DNA from: Caenibius sp. WL | GTDB taxonomy: Bacteria; Pseudomonadota; Alphaproteobacteria; Sphingomonadales; Sphingomonadaceae | Assembly: GCF_019803445.1 (NCBI RefSeq) | Contig: NZ_CP081844.1 | Coordinates: 1,996,501-2,060,500 of the forward strand | Length of the DNA stretch: 64,000 bases | Direction: 5' to 3' | Shown: in pieces, positions 41,790 through 51,090 of the stretch | Layout of the letters: each line of letters opens with the position of its first letter | How positions within the stretch are numbered: position 1 is the stretch's first letter | Notes under the pieces: generated by a model | Database searches by the model: none | Told to the model about the DNA's origin: nothing | Seen by the model: the letters and a program-made list of their open reading frames with translations, nothing else | Position numbers and translations under genes: made by a program

Positions 41790-43358
41790 ATGGCCGGTTT
41801 CCCCATCCTTTCCGTAATGCTCCTCGTTCCGCTGGTTGCGGGGATCATCTGCCTTTTCCTCGACGCGAAAGCGGCGCGCGTGCTGGCTCTGCTGGCAACG
41901 CTGGTCGATCTCGCGCTCGGGATCGTGTTGTGGGCCAATTTCGATATCGGCGGCGCGCAGTGGCAATTCGTCGAACGGGTTCCGCTGTTCGCGGGCTTCA
42001 ACTGGGCGCTGGGCATCGATGGCATCGCCCTGATGCTGATCATGCTTTCGGTCTTCCTCATGCCGATCTGTATCGGCGCGAGCTGGAAATCGGTCGAGAA
42101 ACGCGTCGGCGAATACATGGCCGCCTTCCTGCTGATGGAAGTGCTGATGATCGGCGTGTTCACCGCGCAGGATCTGTTCCTGTTCTACATCATGTTCGAA
42201 GCGGGCCTCATTCCGATGTATCTCATCATCGGGATCTGGGGCGGGCAGGACCGGATCTACGCCAGCTACAAGTTCTTCCTCTACACCTTGCTCGGCTCGG
42301 TGCTGATGCTGATCGCGATGCTGTGGATGGCGCACGAAGCGGGTACGACCGATATCCCGACGCTGATGGCCTACGATTTCTCGCCGCAGGCGCAGACCTG
42401 GCTATGGCTTGCGTTCTTCGCCAGCTTCGCGGTGAAAATGCCGATGTGGCCGGTCCATACCTGGCTTCCCGACGCGCACGTGCAGGCGCCGACCGCAGGC
42501 TCGGTCATTCTGGCGGGTGTGTTGCTGAAGATGGGCGGTTACGGCTTCATTCGCTTCTCCCTGCCGATGTTCCCCGAAGCGTCGAGCCAGTTTGCATGGC
42601 TGATCTTCGTGCTGTCGATGGTGGCGGTGGTCTACACCTCGCTGGTGGCTCTGGTGCAGAGCGACATGAAGAAGCTCATCGCCTATTCGTCCGTGGCGCA
42701 CATGGCGATCGTGACGATCGGCCTGTTCTCGTTCAACGTGCAGGGGCTCGAAGGCGCGATGGTGGTGATGTTGAGCCACGGTCTCGTGTCGGGCGCGCTG
42801 TTCCTTTGCGTCGGGGTGATCTACGACCGGCTGCACACGCGTGAGATCAACCGTTACGGCGGTCTGGCAATCAACATGCCGAAGTATGCGCTGTTCTTCA
42901 TGCTGTTCACCATGGCTTCGATCGGCCTGCCGGGGACGAGCGGCTTTGTCGGAGAATTCCTCAGCCTGGCCGGTATCTATCAGGTGTCGACCGTGACGGC
43001 CGCCGTCTGCACCACCGGCATCATTCTGGGCGCAGCCTACATGCTGTATCTCTATCGCCGGGTCATATTCGGTGAACAGAAGAACGCCGATGCCGCGGCC
43101 ATGCCGGATATCGATGCCCGCGAATGGGTGATGCTCGGTTCGATCGCCGCCGTGGTGCTGTGGATGGGCGTCTATCCCGAAAGCTTCCTGGCGCCGATGC
43201 GGGCGGATATCGCCGCGCTGGATGCCCGCGTTTCGCGCGCGGAGCCGCAGAGCGATTCCCGCTTCAAGCTGGGCACGCCCAAGCCCGCGGATCATGCCGA
43301 TCATTCCAACCATGCGGCTGCCGCCGCACCTGCCGCGCCTGAAGGGGGAGCGCACTGA
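41790..43358 (+). CDS. nuoM: NADH-quinone oxidoreductase subunit M
   Basis: A 522-residue antiporter-like proton-pumping subunit. FYIMFEAGLIPMYLIIGIWGG holds the TM5 glutamate, and VHTWLPDAHVQAPTAGSVILAGVLLKMGGYG is the broken helix with the pump lysine region. The C-terminal ~25 residues are a soluble Ala/His-rich tail (DHADHSNHAAAAA). It starts 2 nt after nuoL and shares one base with nuoN. Confidence 0.97.
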   Translation: MAGFPILSVMLLVPLVAGIICLFLDAKAARVLALLATLVDLALGIVLWANFDIGGAQWQFVERVPLFAGFNWALGIDGIALMLIMLSVFLMPICIGASWKSVEKRVGEYMAAFLLMEVLMIGVFTAQDLFLFYIMFEAGLIPMYLIIGIWGGQDRIYASYKFFLYTLLGSVLMLIAMLWMAHEAGTTDIPTLMAYDFSPQAQTWLWLAFFASFAVKMPMWPVHTWLPDAHVQAPTAGSVILAGVLLKMGGYGFIRFSLPMFPEASSQFAWLIFVLSMVAVVYTSLVALVQSDMKKLIAYSSVAHMAIVTIGLFSFNVQGLEGAMVVMLSHGLVSGALFLCVGVIYDRLHTREINRYGGLAINMPKYALFFMLFTMASIGLPGTSGFVGEFLSLAGIYQVSTVTAAVCTTGIILGAAYMLYLYRRVIFGEQKNADAAAMPDIDAREWVMLGSIAAVVLWMGVYPESFLAPMRADIAALDARVSRAEPQSDSRFKLGTPKPADHADHSNHAAAAAPAAPEGGAH

Positions 43359-44821
43359 TGGATTTCGCCGCTTCACTGAAGCTCGTCGCGCCGGAAATCG
43401 TTCTGAGCGTTACGGGGCTCGTGCTCCTGCTGGCTTCGGCCTGGATCGGCGACAAGGCCAGCCGGGCGATCAGCCTGGTTGCAGTGGCGTCGCTGGCGGT
43501 TTGCGCCTTCCTTGTGGCGCCGTTGCTGTGCGGCGGTGCGATGGGGCCGGATACGGTCGTGTTCGACGGCCAAATGCGGGTCGATGCCTTTGCTGCTTTC
43601 GCCAAGCTGCTGATCTATGCTTCGGCCGGTGTCGCGCTGCTTATCGCCCCCGCTTATTTCGAACGTTTGCAGGCCATGCGCGCCGAATATTCGGTGCTGG
43701 TGCTCTTTGCCGTCGCGGGCATGGGGATCATGGTTTCGGCCACCGATCTGCTCGCGCTGTATATCGGTCTCGAACTCAACAGCCTTGCCGCTTACGTTCT
43801 GGCGGCTTTCCTGCGGAACGATAACCGTTCGGCGGAAGCGGGCCTCAAGTACTTCGTGCTGGGCGCGCTGGCTTCGGGCATCCTGCTGTTCGGTATGAGC
43901 CTGACTTACGGCTTCACTGGCACCACCAGCTTCGAAGGCATTCGCGCGGCTCTGTCGGGCGAGCTTTCGATGGGGGCGCTGTTCGGGATCATTTTCGTTC
44001 TCGCCGGCCTTGCATTCAAGATTTCCGCGGTGCCGTTCCACATGTGGACGCCGGACGTCTATGAAGGCGCACCGACCCCGGTGACGACTTTCTTCGCCAC
44101 CGCGCCGAAAGTCGCGGCGCTGGCGCTGACGATGCGCGTTGCGCTCGAAGCCTTCGGTATGCAAACGGGGGCCTGGCAGCAGATCGTGATCTTTGCCGCG
44201 CTGGCATCGATCATCGTCGGGGCGCTGGGTGCGATCGGGCAGACCAATATCAAGCGTCTTCTCGCCTATTCGTCGATCAACAACGTCGGCTTCCTGCTGA
44301 TCGGCCTTGCGGCGGCAACGCCCAAGGGCGCATCTGCGATGCTGGTCTATATGATCATCTACGTGGCGATGACGGTTGGCGGCTTCGTTGCCGTGGCGAT
44401 GTTCAAGGACGCCAACGGCGAACAGCGGGAAACCCTGGCCGATATGGCTGGCTTGTCGCACACTCGGCCCGGGTTGGCGTTGTGCTTTGCCACGGTGATG
44501 TTCAGCCTTGCCGGTATTCCGCCGCTGTTCGGCTTCTGGGGCAAGTTCGTCGTGTTCCAGGCCGCCGTCGATGCGGGGCTGATCCTGTTGGCGGTCATCG
44601 GTATCGCTGCCTCGGTCATCTCGGCCTTCTACTACATCAAGGTGGTGAAGGTGATGTACTTCGATGAACCGGCGGAAACGATCCAGGGCAAGAGCGATTG
44701 GGTCCACTGGGCTCTGCTCGCGATTGCTGCGCTGTTCGTTTCGCCGCTGGGCTATCTGCTGACCAAATGCCTCGGCACTCTGGCAGATAAGGCTGCCGCT
44801 GCACTGTTCTTCGCGGCCTGA
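43358..44821 (+). CDS. nuoN: NADH-quinone oxidoreductase subunit N
   Basis: A 487-residue antiporter-like subunit, the third proton channel next to NuoK. LYIGLELNSLAAYVLAAFLRND and FHMWTPDVYEGAPTPVTTFFATAPKVAA carry the conserved Glu and Lys residues. It completes the nuoA-N set. Its TGA is followed one base later by the TTG of birA, so the next four genes are likely co-transcribed. Confidence 0.97.
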   Translation: MDFAASLKLVAPEIVLSVTGLVLLLASAWIGDKASRAISLVAVASLAVCAFLVAPLLCGGAMGPDTVVFDGQMRVDAFAAFAKLLIYASAGVALLIAPAYFERLQAMRAEYSVLVLFAVAGMGIMVSATDLLALYIGLELNSLAAYVLAAFLRNDNRSAEAGLKYFVLGALASGILLFGMSLTYGFTGTTSFEGIRAALSGELSMGALFGIIFVLAGLAFKISAVPFHMWTPDVYEGAPTPVTTFFATAPKVAALALTMRVALEAFGMQTGAWQQIVIFAALASIIVGALGAIGQTNIKRLLAYSSINNVGFLLIGLAAATPKGASAMLVYMIIYVAMTVGGFVAVAMFKDANGEQRETLADMAGLSHTRPGLALCFATVMFSLAGIPPLFGFWGKFVVFQAAVDAGLILLAVIGIAASVISAFYYIKVVKVMYFDEPAETIQGKSDWVHWALLAIAALFVSPLGYLLTKCLGTLADKAAAALFFAA

Positions 44822-44822
44822 T

Positions 44823-45539
44823 TTGGGCGCGCAGATCGAGATTCTGCCGGAAACGGGTTCCACCAACGGCGATCTCGCTGCGCGTCTGCATTCCGGCGAA
44901 CGCCTCGCCGAAGGTTTTTGGCTGATTGCTGACCGGCAATCGGCGGGCCGCGGGCGGCAAGGCCGGGAATGGTTTGACGGCTCGGGCAATTTCATGGGCT
45001 CCACTGCCGTCCATGTGGGCGAAGGGGACCCACCTGCGCCAAGTCTGGCATTCGTGGCTGGAATCGCGGTGTGGGAAGCGGTGTCCCACCGCATTCCTGA
45101 TCCCTCGCGCCTCGTTCTGAAATGGCCTAACGATCTGATGCTCGACGGGGCCAAGCTGGCGGGTATCCTGCTGGAAGGTGTGGGCGATGCGGTCGTGGTC
45201 GGGATCGGGGTGAATCTGGCGCGCGCGCCGGAATTGCCCGACCGGCGGACTATGGCCCTTTCCGCTCTGGGCCCCGCACCGGATCGAGACGGATTTGCGG
45301 CCACGCTCTCCACTATCTTCGCGGAAGCATGTGCGCGTTGGCGGCAATATGGCCTTGAACCGACGCTGTCGCGCTGGCAGTCAGTGGCTCACCCCGTGGG
45401 AACGCCGCTGACAGTGCATGAACCGGGGGCGGAACCGGTGCAGGGCGCTTATGCCGGGCTGGCTCCCGACGGGGCACTGCGCTTGCGCTTGCCAGACGGG
45501 GCGATCCGTGTCGTTCACGCTGGCGATGTTTTTGCCTGA
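44823..45539 (+). CDS. birA: Biotin--[acetyl-CoA-carboxylase] ligase (monofunctional)
   Basis: A 238-residue BirA/BPL catalytic domain that attaches biotin to the carboxylase carrier. PETGSTN (about 9-15), GRGRQGREW (42-50, the biotinyl-AMP loop) and [17 protein letters not shown] are the defining motifs. The N-terminal DNA-binding helix-turn-helix of bifunctional BirA is absent, so it should not act as a repressor. The likely start is TTG at 44823, one base after the nuoN stop; no better start precedes the conserved domain. Confidence 0.92.
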   Translation: MGAQIEILPETGSTNGDLAARLHSGERLAEGFWLIADRQSAGRGRQGREWFDGSGNFMGSTAVHVGEGDPPAPSLAFVAGIAVWEAVSHRIPDPSRLVLKWPNDLMLDGAKLAGILLEGVGDAVVVGIGVNLARAPELPDRRTMALSALGPAPDRDGFAATLSTIFAEACARWRQYGLEPTLSRWQSVAHPVGTPLTVHEPGAEPVQGAYAGLAPDGALRLRLPDGAIRVVHAGDVFA

Positions 45540-45552
45540 AGGAGTGCCTTCC

Positions 45553-46338
45553 ATGCTTCTTGCCATTGACGCGGGCAATACCAACGTCGTTTTCGCTCTG
45601 TTCGAAGGGCGCGACCTGAAAGCGCGCTGGCGCATCGCCACCGATCCGCGCCGCACCGCCGATGAATATGCGGTCTGGCTGGTGCAACTGATGGCGATTC
45701 AGGGGATCGCGCGCGAAGCGGTGACGCAGATCATCATTTCGACGGTAGTTCCACGGGCGCTGCACAATCTCAATGTCCTGTCGCAGAACTATTTCGGTAT
45801 CGTGCCCCTGGTTGCGGGCGAAGGGAACGCCGACTGGGGCATTCACATTGATGTCGATCAGCCGCGTTCTCTGGGCGCGGATCGTGCGGTGAACGCCATC
45901 GCGGCGCACGCCAAATATGGCGGGGACCTGATTGTGGTCGACTTCGGCACTGCCACGACGTTCGATGTGGTCGATTTCAACGGGGCCTACAAAGGCGGGA
46001 TCATCGTGCCGGGAATCAATCTGTCGCTTGACGCATTGGTTGGCAACACGGCCAAATTGCCGCGTATAGCCATAGAAGCGCCCCGTTCGACCAGTGTGAT
46101 CGGCCGGAACACCGAAGATCAGATGCTTATCGGGGTGTTCTGGGGTTACGTTGCGATGATGGAAGGCCTTATTGCCCGGCTGCGTAACGAGATTGGCCGC
46201 CCTGCGAAAGTGATCGCAACCGGCGGGCTGGCGATCCTGTTCGATCAGCGCACCGATATCTTCGACGCGGTCGATGCAGAACTGACTCTGGATGGCCTGG
46301 CCATTCTTGCCGAACGGGCAGGGACGGTCGCACCATGA
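45553..46338 (+). CDS. coaX: Type III pantothenate kinase
   Basis: A 261-residue ASKHA-fold kinase performing the first step of CoA synthesis. [15 protein letters not shown] is the phosphate-1 motif; [11 protein letters not shown] and [14 protein letters not shown] supply the pantothenate and adenosine motifs. The ATG at 45553 has GAAGGAG about 9 nt upstream, which overrides a longer in-frame reading. It overlaps rnj by 4 nt. The order birA-coaX-rnj after nuoN is a common alphaproteobacterial arrangement. Confidence 0.94.
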   Translation: MLLAIDAGNTNVVFALFEGRDLKARWRIATDPRRTADEYAVWLVQLMAIQGIAREAVTQIIISTVVPRALHNLNVLSQNYFGIVPLVAGEGNADWGIHIDVDQPRSLGADRAVNAIAAHAKYGGDLIVVDFGTATTFDVVDFNGAYKGGIIVPGINLSLDALVGNTAKLPRIAIEAPRSTSVIGRNTEDQMLIGVFWGYVAMMEGLIARLRNEIGRPAKVIATGGLAILFDQRTDIFDAVDAELTLDGLAILAERAGTVAP

Positions 46339-47981
46339 AGAAAGATTTCACGCCCGAAGCCGAATTGCTCTTCCTCGCGCTCGGCGGATCGGGCGAAATC
46401 GGCATGAACGTCAATCTCTACGGGTGTGACGGCAAGTGGCTGATGGTCGACCTCGGCATGAGTTTCGGCAGCAACGAATATCCCGGCACCGAACTGGTGT
46501 TCGCCGATCTGGAGTTCATTGAGGACAGGCTGGACGATCTGCTCGGCATCGTGCTGACGCATGGACACGAAGACCACATCGGTGCGGTGCCCTATTTCGC
46601 GGCGGAACTGGGAGTGCCGCTTTACGCCACGCCGTTCACCGCGGATCTGGTGCGGCACAAGCTTGCTGAGGCCGGAAATGGCGATCAGATCGAACTGAAC
46701 GTGATCGACACGCAGGACAGCTTCGCGCTCGGGCCATTCGATATCACCTATGTGCCGCTGGCCCATTCGATCGCCGAAGGCAACGCGCTGCTGATCGATA
46801 CGCCCTATGGCCGCATTTTCCATACCGGCGACTGGAAGCTGGATGAAGAGCCGATGATCGGCGAGCCGGCCACGGAGATCGAACTGACCGAACTGGGCGA
46901 TGCCGGGGTGCTGGCGCTGGTGTGCGATTCCACCAATGTCTTCAATCCTGAGGCATCGGGCTCCGAAGGGGCGGTTTACAGAGGGTTGCTGGACGAAGTG
47001 CGCAAGCATGCCGGACGCAGAGTGCTCGTCACCACGTTCGCTTCCAATGTGGCGCGCCTGCAGACGCTGGGCGATGTCGCCAAAGTCACTGGGCGCCAGC
47101 TTTGCGTCGCCGGGCGGTCGCTCGACCGGATTATCGAAGTGGGGCAGGCCAACGGTTATCTGCACGATTTCCCGCCCACGGTGGATTTCGACCGGGCGAT
47201 GGACCTGCCGCGCGGCGACGTGCTGATCATTGCCACCGGCGGCCAGGGGGAAGCACGGGCGGCGCTCGCCCGGATTGCCGACGATACCCATCCGATCGGG
47301 CTGGAAGCGGGCGATGTGGTGCTGTTCTCCAGCAGGCAGATCCCTGGCAACGAAATCGCCATCGGCCGGGTGCAGAACAAGCTGGCCGAACGCGGAATCG
47401 TCATGGTCACCGACCGGCAGAGCGAAATCCACGTATCCGGCCATCCAGGCAGGCCGGAACTGGAAGCGCTTTATGGATGGTTGCGCCCGCAGATTCTCGT
47501 CCCCGTGCACGGTGAGATTCGCCACATGCAGGAACAGGCGCGGCTTGGTCAGGCAAGGGGCATTCCCAGCACTGTGTTCCAGAAGAACGGCGATATCGTG
47601 CGTCTCGCGCCGGGGAAGCCTGGAAAACTGGCTGAAGTGCGCGCCGGGCGGCTCATTCTCGATGGCGATATCATCATTCCCGCCGATGGCGAGGCGATCA
47701 CCATGCGCCGCCGTATGGCGCGCGATGGCGTGGTTATCGCGGTGATCGATCACAAGGGCGCGGTGCAGGTGACGGCGATGGGCCTGCCGCTGGACGAAGA
47801 TTATGCCGCGTTCGTTGCCGAAGCGGAAAGCGATGCCGGAACCGCGCTGGCTCGCCTGAAAGGCGGCGCGCGCAAGGATCGGGAAGCGATCATCGAAGCG
47901 ACTCGTCTTGCCGTGCGACGTGCGGCCCAGCGCTGGTCAGGCAAGAAACCGCAGGTCAAGGTTCTGCTGACGGAAGGTTGA
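46335..47981 (+). CDS. rnj: Ribonuclease J
   Basis: A 548-residue metallo-beta-lactamase/beta-CASP RNase with endo- and 5'-exonuclease activity. The [11 protein letters not shown] motif (His76, His78, Asp80, His81) is the zinc site; LVCDSTN and SGHPGRPEL (beta-CASP region) and a C-terminal domain follow. With rne at 14025-16868 this genome encodes both RNase E and RNase J, as alphaproteobacteria often do. The start ATG lies in the coaX stop (ATGA). Confidence 0.95.
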   Translation: MKKDFTPEAELLFLALGGSGEIGMNVNLYGCDGKWLMVDLGMSFGSNEYPGTELVFADLEFIEDRLDDLLGIVLTHGHEDHIGAVPYFAAELGVPLYATPFTADLVRHKLAEAGNGDQIELNVIDTQDSFALGPFDITYVPLAHSIAEGNALLIDTPYGRIFHTGDWKLDEEPMIGEPATEIELTELGDAGVLALVCDSTNVFNPEASGSEGAVYRGLLDEVRKHAGRRVLVTTFASNVARLQTLGDVAKVTGRQLCVAGRSLDRIIEVGQANGYLHDFPPTVDFDRAMDLPRGDVLIIATGGQGEARAALARIADDTHPIGLEAGDVVLFSSRQIPGNEIAIGRVQNKLAERGIVMVTDRQSEIHVSGHPGRPELEALYGWLRPQILVPVHGEIRHMQEQARLGQARGIPSTVFQKNGDIVRLAPGKPGKLAEVRAGRLILDGDIIIPADGEAITMRRRMARDGVVIAVIDHKGAVQVTAMGLPLDEDYAAFVAEAESDAGTALARLKGGARKDREAIIEATRLAVRRAAQRWSGKKPQVKVLLTEG

Positions 47982-47988
47982 TGCTGGC

Positions 47989-48291
47989 ATGAAGTGGACT
48001 TCTATTCTGGCCATCTACGCGCTGTTCTGGGTGATGAGCGCGTTCATCATGCTGCCGTTCGGCGTGCGCACGCATGACGAAGCGGGAGTGGAGAAAGTTC
48101 CCGGCCAGGCGGATAGCGCGCCAGCACATTTCCGGCCCGGCCTGCACATGCTGCGTGCCGCTGTCGTTGCCGCTGTTCTGTGCGGCCTGTTCTATGCGAA
48201 CTATCTCAACGGATGGATATCCGCCGAAGATCTGAACATTTTCGGCAAACCGCCCGCGATGGATAGCGAACCCGCCCTGTATCGGGATTGA
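47989..48291 (+). CDS. DUF1467 family membrane protein
   Basis: A 100-residue protein with two TM helices: ILAIYALFWVMSAFIMLPFGV (about 6-26) and MLRAAVVAAVLCGLFYANYL (about 54-73). LPFGVRTHDEAG between them is the DUF1467 hallmark. Function unknown; the gene routinely follows rnj in alphaproteobacteria. It begins 7 nt after rnj and closes the 18-kb operon; it converges on the coiled-coil gene with a 27-nt gap and no evident terminator. Confidence 0.88.
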   Translation: MKWTSILAIYALFWVMSAFIMLPFGVRTHDEAGVEKVPGQADSAPAHFRPGLHMLRAAVVAAVLCGLFYANYLNGWISAEDLNIFGKPPAMDSEPALYRD

Positions 48292-48318
48292 TCGCTGCCC
48301 AATCGCGTGCTTTCCGGA

Positions 48319-50883
48319 TTACTGCCGTAGCCGTTCGATGGCTTGTGCCAGCGCGACGTAGAGCTTGCCCATATCGGCGGACAGCAGGGTCACACTCATC
48401 GCATGGCCATCGCGCGTGGACAGGAGTTCGCGCAGCATCGCTTCGAAATCGTGTACGTAGCGATTCACGTGAGCGCGGAAATTGGCGTCATTCTGATAAG
48501 TGTCGCTCACGATCCGGCTTTCGCCGCTGTCGAGCAGGCGCACCGCACGACGGGTGAAAATACCCCGATCCCCGCGCAGATACGCGGCCCAGGCGGTATC
48601 GGACACATCGGTGGAGAGAACCCTGGCGATATCGATGGCGCTGGAATTCAGCGCCTCGGTAATCAGGGCGGCCCGGCGGGCGAAATCGTTATCGACCTGC
48701 TCTGCCGCGCGTTCGCGCGCGCGGGCGACGCGCATTTCAAGGTGATTGGTAAGATCGGTCACTTTGGCCAGTTGGTCGCGCAACTGGATCGCCGCTTCAC
48801 GGCTGACGCCTGCGGCATGGGCAGCCGCCTGTTCGAGTTGGCCGACCGCTTCGGCGCTGCGGGCCCTGACCGCGCGATCGATGGCTTGCGCACTGTCGTC
48901 GCCGATGCGTGAGGCCAGCCGTGCAGCGGCATCCGCGCCATCCTGTTCGAGGCTGGAAATGGCCGATCGCGTGGCTTCGGCCAGTTGCTCCAGGCTGTTG
49001 CGCAGATGCTGCTCGCGCTCCGCTGCCAAGGCTTCGCTTTCCTTGCCCAGGGCTGCCAGTTCGTTGCGGAATAGCGCCAGTTGTTCCGCGTGGCCTTCGT
49101 TATAGGCGGCAAAGGTCGCGTGGAACTGTTCCACTTCTTTCATCACGGACACACCATCGCGCTGCGCGGTCTGCACATAATCGGATAGCAGGCGCCCCTT
49201 GTCGTGCGCATCGCTGATCAGTCGGTTTACGGCTTCGACATTTCCAGTGAAGCTGCCGAGATGCTGATCGGCATTGCTGATCGCGGCAGGCAGGTCTTCG
49301 CGGCTGTGCTGGGCGCCGGCGCGAATGATTTCGAGCAGGCGCACGCTGGCTTCCGTCAGGCTGGCAACGGCCTGATCCGTTTCGGCAACGGTATCGCGGC
49401 TTGTGGCGATCTTGGTGCCGAGAGCCGCCAGCGCTTCGCCCAATTCGTTGCGAACGGCATGGCCTTGCGCACCGATCTCCTCGATCCGGGCGGAAAGGCC
49501 CGCCAGCCGCGTGGTGATGGCATCGGCATGCTGGGCGATTTCGTGACTGGCGGCGAGATGCGCTTCGCGCCGTTCGGCGATGGCCGCATCGAGGTTTTCA
49601 AGGTGCTCGCGGGTATCGGCCAGTTGCTCAGCCTGCCAGCTTTCCGCGCGTTCGCGGCGGCGGGTGAACTCATCGTCCCAAAGCGCGCGACTCGCGGCGG
49701 CTGCTTCTTGCGCCTGGGCATCGATCCTGGCGATTTCGCCGGTCGCGCCGTGCAGGCGGGTTTCCAGTTCGCCCACCGCCTGCGTCCACGCCGTCATCGC
49801 CGAGTTTTCGTTGGTGCGAATGTCTTGCCCCAAGGTGGTGACGCGATCGCTGAGAGCGGCAATATGGGCGCGCAATGCTTCGAGCGACTGCGTTTCCTGA
49901 TCGGCCAGTTGCGCGCGGGCGGCGGCCATCTCGTCACTCAGGCTCTGCGCCCGGCGGCGGATGGCGGCCAGCATTTCCACTTCCTGCCCATCCAGTTCCG
50001 TGCGGAAAGCAAGGCTGCGCTCGTTCAATGCGGCGAACCGCCCGGTGGCGATATCTTCAAGCTTGGTGGCCTGCATGGCAAAAGCGGCCAGTGCGGCATC
50101 GACTTGCGCCCGGACCGCTTGCACCTGCTGTTCGGCGGCGTCGCCAAATTCGTGCATGCGCTGGAAGCCGCTGGTCAGTTCCTGCAAGTGGTCCTGCGCC
50201 ACCCGCCCGGCATTGCCGATCTGATTGGTCACATCACGGGCGGAATTGGCGATAACCGGCAGTTCGTTGCGCAGCTTGCCCATGTTTTCCAAGGCATTGC
50301 TGCTGACACTGGCAATAGATTCGACCTGTGCGCTGTTGTCCTGAATCAGGCTCGCAAGGCGGTCTGCGTGCTGAGAAATGCGTTCGACAGAAACCCGCCC
50401 GAGCGATTCGAGATCGCGCGATTGCGAAGCAATGAATTCGCGGGCCAGGCTAAGCTCGCGGTTGACGGTGGCCAGCCGCGTTTCAAGCTGGGCCGATTCC
50501 TGCGATAGCAACCGGGCCACATCGTTGAAACGGCCGGCTTCGCGCTGGCTGTTGCGCATGCCCAGCAGCCACAACGCCACCACCAGCAGAACCGGGACAG
50601 CCCAGGTGCCGATCCATTCGGCCCATTGCGCAGGCGATGCGCCGGTGGACATGGCCTGGCTGTTGGCCCAGCCGAAAAAGCCTGTCCACAGAACCACCAC
50701 ACCGAGTGCGAGAGCCGGAAGATAGGCGATGAAAGGCGAGGGAGCGGGATGTTCGAACTCCTCCGTCTCGTCCCATATCTCTTCCTCCGGCTGCACCGGT
50801 TCGGTTGCCGCCATCGCAAAATGCTGCGCTTCGCCCGGTTCCTCTCCGGAACCGAGCGATACTATCCGTGACCCTCCGCTCAT
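48319..50883 (-). CDS. Two-TM, long coiled-coil protein (TipN-like architecture)
   Basis: An 854-residue protein. After an acidic N-terminal segment (EEEIWDETEEFEHP), two TM helices follow at about 51-73 and 88-107. Residues ~110-740 are nearly continuous coiled coil, rich in Ala, Glu, Gln, Arg and Leu with few prolines or glycines, and with repeated apolipoprotein-like segments. The last ~110 residues are globular (DIARVLSTDVSDTAWAAYLRGDRGIFTRR...). Length, topology and order match TipN, the Caulobacter pole and birth-scar organiser (888 residues, two N-terminal TM helices, coiled coil); identity is not proven. Starts at 50883 and 50895 are both possible and neither has a good ribosome-binding site. 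Confidence 0.75.
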   Translation of the reverse strand: MSGGSRIVSLGSGEEPGEAQHFAMAATEPVQPEEEIWDETEEFEHPAPSPFIAYLPALALGVVVLWTGFFGWANSQAMSTGASPAQWAEWIGTWAVPVLLVVALWLLGMRNSQREAGRFNDVARLLSQESAQLETRLATVNRELSLAREFIASQSRDLESLGRVSVERISQHADRLASLIQDNSAQVESIASVSSNALENMGKLRNELPVIANSARDVTNQIGNAGRVAQDHLQELTSGFQRMHEFGDAAEQQVQAVRAQVDAALAAFAMQATKLEDIATGRFAALNERSLAFRTELDGQEVEMLAAIRRRAQSLSDEMAAARAQLADQETQSLEALRAHIAALSDRVTTLGQDIRTNENSAMTAWTQAVGELETRLHGATGEIARIDAQAQEAAAASRALWDDEFTRRRERAESWQAEQLADTREHLENLDAAIAERREAHLAASHEIAQHADAITTRLAGLSARIEEIGAQGHAVRNELGEALAALGTKIATSRDTVAETDQAVASLTEASVRLLEIIRAGAQHSREDLPAAISNADQHLGSFTGNVEAVNRLISDAHDKGRLLSDYVQTAQRDGVSVMKEVEQFHATFAAYNEGHAEQLALFRNELAALGKESEALAAEREQHLRNSLEQLAEATRSAISSLEQDGADAAARLASRIGDDSAQAIDRAVRARSAEAVGQLEQAAAHAAGVSREAAIQLRDQLAKVTDLTNHLEMRVARARERAAEQVDNDFARRAALITEALNSSAIDIARVLSTDVSDTAWAAYLRGDRGIFTRRAVRLLDSGESRIVSDTYQNDANFRAHVNRYVHDFEAMLRELLSTRDGHAMSVTLLSADMGKLYVALAQAIERLRQ

Positions 50884-51090
50884 GCGCGGCAACATATCAT
50901 GCTTCGGCAAGCAATAAACCCTGCCATGCCGGACTTGAGACAAGTTGTGCATGGCATCCCCCAAAGCCAGCCCCTTATCCCCGCATGAAATGGCAATCCC
51001 GGGGGTTTCCTGGCATGGGCCTGTGTTGATGGCTTGGCAGGATAGCGTCACCCGCCTAGAGAGGGGCCCGATTTTCAGGGAGTTCTGCGG

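Noticed and set aside
43373-45313. 646-codon antisense frame across nuoN and birA
   Set aside because: It spans two well-supported sense genes and has no start context or conserved motif.
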